A stretch of DNA of 64,000 nt, from NCBI RefSeq assembly GCF_002025205.1, contig NZ_CP019947.1, positions 1,681,501 through 1,745,500 on the forward strand, in the 5' to 3' direction. Shown piece after piece: positions 58,734-64,000 of the stretch. How positions within the stretch are numbered: the first letter of the stretch is position 1; every line of letters begins with the position of its first letter. The translations under genes were made by a program, and so were the position numbers. The notes below the pieces were generated by a model that saw nothing but the letters and a program-made list of their open reading frames with translations, was not told where the DNA came from and ran no database searches. Origin of the DNA: Pseudomonas sp. CC6-YY-74 (GTDB taxonomy: Bacteria; Pseudomonadota; Gammaproteobacteria; Pseudomonadales; Pseudomonadaceae).

Positions 58734-59915
58734 TTATCCGCGTTCAATCGCCAATGCCACGCCCTGACCACCGCCGATACACAGAGTGGCCAGGCCCTTG
58801 TGGGCATCGCGCTTGATCATCTCGTGCAGCAGGGTCACCAGAATCCGGCAGCCGGAACCGCCGATCGGATGGCCGATGGCGATGGCGCCACCGTTGACGT
58901 TGACTTTGCTGGCATCCCACTGCAATTCCTTGCCAACGGCCAGGGCCTGGGCGGCAAAGGCTTCGTTGGCCTCGATCAGGTCCAGCTGCTCCAGGCTCCA
59001 GCCGGCCTTGGCCAGGCAGCGCTGGGTGGCGGAGACCGGGCCGATGCCCATGATTGCCGGATCGACGCCGGCGTTGGCGTAGCCGGCGATGCGCGCCAGC
59101 ACCGGTAGACCGAGGGCCTGGGCTTTGCCTGCGCTCATCAGCAGCACCGCGGCGGCGCCGTCGTTGAGGCTGGAGGCATTGCCGGCGGTGACGCTGCCGT
59201 CTTTCTTGAACGCCGGCTTGAGCTTGGCCAATGATTCGGCGGTGGTGCTGGCGCGCGGCTGTTCGTCGGTGGCGAAGGACAGAGGCTCGCCTTTGCGCTG
59301 GGGAATCAGGATCGGGGTGATTTCATCCTTGAAGCGGCCGGCCTCGATGGCGGCGCAGGCCTTGCGCTGCGACTCGGCGGCGAAGGCATCCTGCTCCTCG
59401 CGGCTGATGGCGTACTTGTCCACCAGGTTCTCGGCGGTGATGCCCATGTGGTAGTCGTTGAAGGCGTCCCACAGGCCGTCTGTGATCATCGTGTCGACCA
59501 ACTGGGCGTGGCCCATGCGCAGGCCGGTACGTGCGCCGGGCATGACGTAGGGGGCCAGGCTCATGTTCTCCATGCCGCCGGCGATGATCACCTCGGCATC
59601 GCCGCAGCGAATCGCCTGGGCGCCCAGGTGCAGGGCTTTCAGGCCCGAACCGCAGACCTTGTTCAGGGTCAGTGCCGGTACCGCATGGGGCAGGCCGGCG
59701 AGGATCGCTGCCTGGCGTGCCGGGTTCTGTCCGCTGCCTGCGGTGAGCACCTGGCCGAGGATCACTTCGTCGACCTCGGCGCCATTCAGGCCGGTTTGTT
59801 CCAGCAAGCGGCGGATCACCGCAGCGCCCAGTTCGGGGGCAGCAATGCCCGCCAGCGAACCCTGGAAACTGCCGACCGCGGTGCGGGTGGCGGCGACTAT
59901 GACGACTTCTTGCAT
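58734..59915 (-). CDS. atoB: Acetyl-CoA acetyltransferase (thiolase)
   Basis: Biosynthetic/degradative acetoacetyl-CoA thiolase of 393 residues. The active-site cysteine lies in [20 protein letters not shown] near residue 89, the His region is [20 protein letters not shown], and the second cysteine is in [18 protein letters not shown]. It cleaves acetoacetyl-CoA from the CoA-transferase or synthetase nearby into two acetyl-CoA. It is downstream of dhcB but separated from it by a terminator and a repeat, so it may have its own promoter. Confidence 0.94.
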   Translation of the reverse strand: MQEVVIVAATRTAVGSFQGSLAGIAAPELGAAVIRRLLEQTGLNGAEVDEVILGQVLTAGSGQNPARQAAILAGLPHAVPALTLNKVCGSGLKALHLGAQAIRCGDAEVIIAGGMENMSLAPYVMPGARTGLRMGHAQLVDTMITDGLWDAFNDYHMGITAENLVDKYAISREEQDAFAAESQRKACAAIEAGRFKDEITPILIPQRKGEPLSFATDEQPRASTTAESLAKLKPAFKKDGSVTAGNASSLNDGAAAVLLMSAGKAQALGLPVLARIAGYANAGVDPAIMGIGPVSATQRCLAKAGWSLEQLDLIEANEAFAAQALAVGKELQWDASKVNVNGGAIAIGHPIGGSGCRILVTLLHEMIKRDAHKGLATLCIGGGQGVALAIERG

Positions 59916-59964
59916 GGTGAGACTCCTGCGAGTTGCGTCGATGCCGTTCGGGGCATCGACAAGC

Positions 59965-60010
59965 GATGGGTAACGCTGCGCTCGCGGAACGCCGCCCGAC
60001 CCATCCTACA
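59965..60010. repeat. Diverged copy of the GTAGGATGGGT repeat
   Basis: GATGGGTAACGCTGCGC at the left and CCGACCCATCCTACA at the right match the outer arms of the palindrome at 52881-52956 with a different centre. It lies between dhcB and atoB. Confidence 0.65.
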
Positions 60011-60014
60011 AATG

Positions 60015-60063
60015 AAAAAGCCGCTGCGCAGGGCGCCATGCGTGGTGGCAGCCTGCGCAGCGG
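60015..60063 (-). terminator. Rho-independent terminator after dhcB
   Basis: CCGCTGCGCAGG (60021-60032) and CCTGCGCAGCGG (60052-60063) form a perfect 12-pair stem. On the minus strand it is followed by CTTTTT. It separates the CoA-transferase genes from atoB. Confidence 0.8.
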
Positions 60064-60071
60064 GGAGGTGC

Positions 60072-60728
60072 TCAGAAGGTCATTTCGATAACATCGTCCG
60101 GCACGATCAACGGGCCTGCAGTCTTGGCGACGATCTCCTCGATGCTCACACCCGGCGCGCGCTCACGCAGGATGAAGCTGCCATTGTCGATTTCCAGGTA
60201 GGCCAAGTCGGTGAGCACCTTGCGGATGCAGCCGCAGCCGGTAAGCGGCAGGCTGCAGTGTTTCAGCAGCTTGGACTCGCCATCCTTGGAGGCGTGAGTC
60301 ATGGTCACGATGATGTTGTCGGCGCCGGCGACCAGGTCCATGGCGCCGCCCATGCCCTTGATCAGCTTGCCGGGGATCATCCAGGAGGCGATGTTGCCGT
60401 TGGCGTCCACCTCGAAGGCGCCAAGTACGGTGAGATCGACGTGACCACCGCGGATCATCGCGAAGGACTCGGCCGAGGAGAAGATCGACGCACCTTTACG
60501 CGCGGTCACCGTCTGCTTGCCGGCGTTGATCATGTCGGCGTCCAGCTCATCCTCGGTCGGGAATGCGCCCATGCCGAGCAGGCCGTTTTCCGATTGCAGC
60601 ATCACGTCGATGCCTTGCGGCACATAGTTGGCCACCAGGGTCGGGATGCCGATGCCCAGGTTCACGTAGTAACCATCTTTCAATTCGCGCGCCACACGCT
60701 GAGCCATCTGTTCGCGGGTAAGTGCCAT
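60072..60728 (-). CDS. dhcB: 3-oxoacid CoA-transferase subunit B
   Basis: Beta subunit of 218 residues of a succinyl-CoA:3-ketoacid-type CoA-transferase. The catalytic glutamate is in VMLQSENGLLGMGAFPTEDE near residue 43. Other family blocks are YVNLGIGIPTLVANYVPQGI, GGAMDLVAGADNIIVTMTHA and IRKVLTDLAYLEID. It moves CoA between acetoacetate, or the related ketoacid dehydrocarnitine, and succinyl-CoA. The symbol follows the P. aeruginosa gene in the same neighbourhood (dhcA-dhcB-atoB); scoB is an equal name by function. Confidence 0.88.
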   Translation of the reverse strand: MALTREQMAQRVARELKDGYYVNLGIGIPTLVANYVPQGIDVMLQSENGLLGMGAFPTEDELDADMINAGKQTVTARKGASIFSSAESFAMIRGGHVDLTVLGAFEVDANGNIASWMIPGKLIKGMGGAMDLVAGADNIIVTMTHASKDGESKLLKHCSLPLTGCGCIRKVLTDLAYLEIDNGSFILRERAPGVSIEEIVAKTAGPLIVPDDVIEMTF

Positions 60729-60759
60729 TTGTACTTCCTCAATTTATTCAGTGGTGGAA

Positions 60760-60899
60760 GAATCTGGTCAGGCTCGAGCGAGCTAGAGGCCGGCAAGGCG
60801 AAATCGGACGAGGACGCGGAATTTACGAGCGCTAAATGAGCAGTCCGAGTCCGATTTCAACACAACCGGGCCGACGCGCAGCCGATCCTGATAGGTTCT
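60760..60899. mobile_element. Second MITE-like repeat, between dhcA and dhcB
   Basis: It contains GCGAGCTAGAG, GGCAAGGCGAAATC, TTTACGAGCGCTAAATGAGC, GATTTCAACAC and GGGCCGACGCGCAGC in the same order as the element at 19082-19239. The ends, GGTCAGGCTCG and the complement of TGATAGGTTCTC, are imperfect inverted repeats. The right end reaches the dhcA stop. It makes the otherwise close subunit genes 170 bases apart. Confidence 0.72.
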
Positions 60900-61597
60900 C
60901 AGGCGCGCAGGGTGCGCTTCTCGATCCGCTTCTCGAAACTGCCCTGGATGATGCGATCGACGTAGATGCCCGGGGTGTGGATGTGTGCCGGATCGAGTTC
61001 GCCGGGTTCGACGATTTCCTCCACCTCGACCACGGTAATGCGCCCGGCGGTGGCCACCAGCGGGTTGAAGTTCTGCGCAGTGTGGCGATAGATCACGTTG
61101 CCGAAGTGGTCGGCCTTCCAGCCTTTGACGATGGCGAAGTCGCCGGTGATGGCCGGTTCGAGGATGTAATGGCGGCCATTGAATTCGCGTGCTTCCTTGC
61201 CTTCGGCGACCGGGGTGCCGTAGCCGGTAGCGGTGAAGAAGGCCGGGATACCGGCGCCACCGGCGCGTAGTTTCTCCGCCAGGGTGCCTTGCGGAGTCAG
61301 TTCGACCTCCAGTTCGCCGTTGAGCAACTGCCGCTCGAACAGGGCGTTCTCACCGACATAGGAGGCGATCATCTTGCGGATCTGCCGGTCTTCCAGCAGC
61401 ACGCCGAGGCCGAAACCATCGACCCCGCAGTTGTTCGAGACCACGGTCAGGCCGCGCACGCCGAGGCGGCGGATTTCGGCGATCAGGTTCTCCGGAATCC
61501 CGCACAGGCCAAAGCCGCCGGCCAGAACGGTCATGTTGTCGGTCAGCCCGGCCAGGGCCTCTGCGTAACTGCCTACTCGCTTGTCGAGTCCACTCAT
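60899..61597 (-). CDS. dhcA: 3-oxoacid CoA-transferase subunit A
   Basis: Alpha subunit of 232 residues, with [20 protein letters not shown] near the N-terminus, [40 protein letters not shown] and [20 protein letters not shown]. These are the standard blocks of the family. Start 61597 ([15 protein letters not shown]) has GAGG upstream; the longer frame reaching 61663 is not supported. It is divergent from a LysR gene with a large palindrome between them, and upstream of dhcB. Acetoacetate from LiuE is the expected substrate in this setting. Scope for dehydrocarnitine is suggested by its P. aeruginosa counterpart. Confidence 0.88.
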   Translation of the reverse strand: MSGLDKRVGSYAEALAGLTDNMTVLAGGFGLCGIPENLIAEIRRLGVRGLTVVSNNCGVDGFGLGVLLEDRQIRKMIASYVGENALFERQLLNGELEVELTPQGTLAEKLRAGGAGIPAFFTATGYGTPVAEGKEAREFNGRHYILEPAITGDFAIVKGWKADHFGNVIYRHTAQNFNPLVATAGRITVVEVEEIVEPGELDPAHIHTPGIYVDRIIQGSFEKRIEKRTLRA

Positions 61598-61684
61598 ATC
61601 GCTGCGCCTCTTGTAATTGTCGGTTCGGCAGCCGTGCCGCCAGAAAGCAAGTGAGAGCTTCACCGCTGCAGACTAATTTGTTAA

Positions 61685-61720
61685 GTTTGTTTTTCTAAGC
61701 CATTAATCAGAAAAACAAAC
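61685..61720. promoter_or_regulatory. Large palindromic operator at the LysR start
   Basis: GTTTGTTTTTCT (61685-61696) and AGAAAAACAAAC (61709-61720) are perfect 12-base inverted repeats with a 12-base spacer, ending two bases before the LysR ATG. It occupies the place of the ribosome site and lies in the 125-base divergent gap, so it is well placed for both autorepression and control of dhcA. Confidence 0.65.
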
Positions 61721-61722
61721 CA

Positions 61723-62652
61723 ATGACCGTCAAGCAATTGCGTGCCTTCCTCGCCGTGGCGCAGAGCCTGAGCTTCGTCCAGGCTTGCGCGCGCCTGCAT
61801 CTGTCCCAGCCGGCGCTGAGCCTGGCGATCAAGAACCTGGAGCAATCCCTCGGTGGCCCGTTGCTGGTGCGTACCACCCGCAGTGTCAGCCTGACCCCGG
61901 AAGGCGAACTGCTGCTGCCGATCGCCCGGCACCTGCTGGCCGACTGGGACAACACCGAGGAACTGCTGCGCCAGCACTTCACCCTGCAACTGGGTAAGGT
62001 TGCCATCGCCGCCATGCCCTCCTTCGCCGGCAACCTGCTGCCGGTTGCCCTCAAGGCGTTTCGTACGCGGCATCCGAAGGTCAACGTGGCGGTGCATGAC
62101 GTCATCAACGAACAGGTGCTGGAGATGCTGCGCAACCGCCGGGTGGAGCTGGGCATTGCCTTCGAGCCGGAATCCCTCGATGGCCTGGACTTTATCCCCT
62201 TCTATACCGACCGTTTTGTCGCGGTGGTACCCGCTGACTGCCCGCTGGCCGAGTTGCCCGAACTGAGCTGGGCAGCGTTGCTGCAAGAGAGCTTTATCAC
62301 CTTGCAGCGCCCGTCTGCGGTGCGCCTGCTGCTGGAGGAAAGCATCGCGGCCCAACATGGCAAACTGCGGGTGGCCTTTGAGAGCCACCAGCTGGTGACC
62401 GTCGGCCGCATGGTCGCCCAGGGCCTCGGCGTGAGCGCGGTGCCGAGCCTGTGCATCCAGCAGATGCAAGAGCTCGGCGCCCGTTGCATTGCCCTATCCG
62501 AGCCGCGGGTGGAACGCCGCGTCGGCCTGTTGCACCTGGCCGGGCACGAGTTGTCGAGCGCGGCCCAGGCCCTCAGCGATGTGCTGCTGCACGTCACGGA
62601 CTGGAACAGCCTGAATCTTCCGCGAGTCGAAACACCGCCGGCCGGCAGCTGA
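61723..62652 (+). CDS. dhcR: LysR-family regulator of the ketoacid genes
   Basis: LysR-type regulator of 309 residues. The DNA-binding head is MTVKQLRAFLAVAQSLSFVQ, ACARLHLSQPALSLAIKNLE. The effector domain begins LGKVAIAAMPSFAGNLLPVA and contains FVAVVPADCPLAELPELSW. It is divergent from dhcA. The ATG at 61723 is the only start that gives a normal head, yet no Shine-Dalgarno sequence precedes it, only the AT-rich palindrome. The name follows position and family in P. aeruginosa; the effector is unknown. Confidence 0.82.
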   Translation: MTVKQLRAFLAVAQSLSFVQACARLHLSQPALSLAIKNLEQSLGGPLLVRTTRSVSLTPEGELLLPIARHLLADWDNTEELLRQHFTLQLGKVAIAAMPSFAGNLLPVALKAFRTRHPKVNVAVHDVINEQVLEMLRNRRVELGIAFEPESLDGLDFIPFYTDRFVAVVPADCPLAELPELSWAALLQESFITLQRPSAVRLLLEESIAAQHGKLRVAFESHQLVTVGRMVAQGLGVSAVPSLCIQQMQELGARCIALSEPRVERRVGLLHLAGHELSSAAQALSDVLLHVTDWNSLNLPRVETPPAGS

Positions 62653-63078
62653 CGGCGCCCGCCAGGCATCGCCGCCGACTGCGTGCCATTATGTAAAGCA
62701 TACGTCGGGGTAACGATGAACCGGCCGCTCCAGAACCTATGGCCGTCACGTGCTGACCCTGGTGCCGCCCGTGCCCGGCATTGGGCCGACAAGCCGGTAG
62801 CGGTTTGGCAGCCCACGCCACCAGCCAACTGCGACGGTCAGGCTAGGTGCCAGCCTGATCGCGGGCTGCGCCGACCTGCAGTTGCCCCCAGGTTGTTGCG
62901 GGGCAAACGAGCCGTTACCCGCAGGCTTTGTCCATGCCACGGGGCCGGAGGTCGGAGCCCTTGCAGGAAAGGTCGTTGCAGTCCAAGGCGACCGCCGCTC
63001 GGCAGGCTAGGGTGCCATCGCCATGCACGATGGCCTGGCACAACAAGAGCCTCGGCGACAGCCGAATGAGGAACAGAC
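62653..63078. other. 426-base gap before the acetoacetyl-CoA synthetase gene
   Basis: Open frames here have no family resemblance and weak starts. The stretch 62685-62720 is locally AT-richer (GCCATTATGTAAAGCATACG) and could hold the promoter of the gene at 63079. No repeat, hairpin with a T-run, or RNA gene was recognised. Confidence 0.5.
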
Positions 63079-64000
63079 ATGCAAAAGCCCTTGTGGACCC
63101 CCTCCCAGGACCGTATCGCCGCCACCCGGCTGGACGCCTTCCGCCGTTTCGTCAACCAGCGCCACAGCCTGCAACTGCCCGACTACCCGGCCCTGCATGC
63201 CTGGAGCCTGGCTGCCCGCGAGGCGTTCTGGCAGGCCATCGTCGACTTCTTCGAGATCCGCTTCAGCGAGCAACCCCACGCCGTGCTGGAAGAAGGCCTG
63301 GTCATGCCCAGCGCCCGCTGGTTCCCCGGCGCCCAGCTTAACTTCGCCGAACACCTGCTGCGCCGCCGCGATGACCACCCGGCGCTGGTGGCCGTCGGCG
63401 AGGACGGTTCGCGCGAGCAAATGAGCTACGCCGAGCTGGCCGCCCATGTCGCCGGCCTGCAGCAAAGCCTCAAGGCCGCCGGGGTAGGCATTGGCGACCG
63501 GGTCGTGGCCTTGATGCCCAACACCTGGCAGACGCTGGTCGGCATGCTCGCCGCCAGCAGCCTGGGCGCCACCTGGTCATCCTGCTCGCCGGACTTTGGC
63601 ACCCAGGGGGTAATCGACCGCTTCGGTCAGATCGAGCCCAAGGTGCTCATCGCCGCCGCCGGCTACCGCTATGCCGGCAAGAACCTCGACCTGACCGGCA
63701 AACTCAACGAGATCCTCGAACGCCTGCCGTCGCTGCAGCAGCTGATCGTGGTGGCCTACTCCCGGCCACAAGCCAAGGTCGACGACTTCACCACCGAAGC
63801 CAAGGTCGCGCTCTGGCAGGACTTCTACCAGGCCGGCGGCGAGCCTCAGTTTACTGCCGTGCCCTTCGATCACCCGCTGTATATCCTCTACTCCAGTGGC
63901 ACCACCGGCGTGCCCAAGTGCATCGTCCACGGCACCGGCTGCGTGTTGTTGCAGCACGTCAAGGAACTCGGCCTGCACAGCGACCTGCACGCCAGCGACA
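63079..64000 (+). CDS. Acetoacetyl-CoA synthetase (3' end outside window)
   Basis: The first 307 codons are visible. The opening MQKPLWTPSQDRIAATRLDA, with LHAWSLAAREAFWQAIVDFF and ARWFPGAQLNFAEHLLRRRD, is the ACAS-N type start of acetoacetyl-CoA synthetases. WSSCSPDFGTQGVIDRFGQI and LYILYSSGTTGVPKCIVHGT (AMP-binding loop) follow. It would activate acetoacetate to acetoacetyl-CoA with ATP, in parallel with the CoA-transferase, and feed AtoB. The start at 63079 has GAGGAACAGAC upstream. Confidence 0.92.
   Translation, partial: MQKPLWTPSQDRIAATRLDAFRRFVNQRHSLQLPDYPALHAWSLAAREAFWQAIVDFFEIRFSEQPHAVLEEGLVMPSARWFPGAQLNFAEHLLRRRDDHPALVAVGEDGSREQMSYAELAAHVAGLQQSLKAAGVGIGDRVVALMPNTWQTLVGMLAASSLGATWSSCSPDFGTQGVIDRFGQIEPKVLIAAAGYRYAGKNLDLTGKLNEILERLPSLQQLIVVAYSRPQAKVDDFTTEAKVALWQDFYQAGGEPQFTAVPFDHPLYILYSSGTTGVPKCIVHGTGCVLLQHVKELGLHSDLHASD

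Overview
The window is GC-rich, tightly packed chromosomal DNA of a gammaproteobacterium, almost certainly a Pseudomonas. Support comes from the LiuR/liuABCDE leucine operon, the ketone-body block in the order AACS-LysR-CoA-transferase A/B-thiolase known from P. aeruginosa, the mms valine genes, a Xre/RES toxin-antitoxin pair, Pseudomonas-style REP hairpins and a pea/qhp amine dehydrogenase cluster. No rRNA, tRNA, CRISPR array, intact insertion sequence or prophage was seen. Both ends are open: a GntR repressor is cut at base 1 and an acetoacetyl-CoA synthetase at base 64000.

Layout. (1) 1-4276, minus: gluconate block with a GntR-type LacI repressor, a TRAP transporter (DctP, DctM) and a gene in which gluconokinase is fused to the small TRAP subunit DctQ. 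(2) 4551-6342, plus: Xre-RES toxin-antitoxin module and a DUF502 membrane protein. (3) 6401-14313, minus: two acyl-CoA ligases, an AraC regulator and an acyl-CoA dehydrogenase / thiolase / 3-hydroxyacyl-CoA dehydrogenase set that fits isoleucine (2-methylbutyryl-CoA) oxidation. (4) 14556-23942: a LysR regulator divergent from a frameshifted acyl-CoA ligase, then the valine pathway (mmsA, enoyl-CoA hydratase, mmsB, 3-hydroxyisobutyryl-CoA hydrolase, acyl-CoA dehydrogenase) and a TetR regulator. (5) 24011-33873, minus: a second LiuR-like MerR regulator, a frameshifted DcaP-like porin, a five-gene HAAT-family ABC transporter, a peroxidase-like protein and another acyl-CoA ligase. (6) 34147-51047: a complete quinohemoprotein amine dehydrogenase system (structural subunits, radical SAM, flavin and protease maturation enzymes, peptide exporter, sigma54 activator) with an aldehyde dehydrogenase, a porin, a chemoreceptor and a polyamine-type binding protein. 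(7) 51282-58553, plus: liuR-liuABCDE. (8) 58734-64000: acetoacetate metabolism.

How the parts work together. Leucine, isoleucine and valine skeletons all end in this window as acetoacetate, acetyl-CoA, propionyl-CoA or related units, and the acetoacetate is handled on site. Five near-identical palindromes of the TTTACGTTAACGTAA type stand in front of liuR, a second liuR-like gene, both members of a duplicated acyl-CoA ligase pair, and the ABC transporter/porin operon, which defines a local LiuR-type regulon. The amine dehydrogenase cluster sits inside this regulon. It could feed it, because oxidation of isoamylamine or isobutylamine followed by aldehyde oxidation and CoA ligation gives exactly the starting compounds of the liu and valine routes. 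That link is an inference.

Two genes (the acyl-CoA ligase at 15755-17457 and the porin at 24809-26148) each carry one apparent single-base deletion and are otherwise intact, so they may be recent pseudogenes or base-calling errors.
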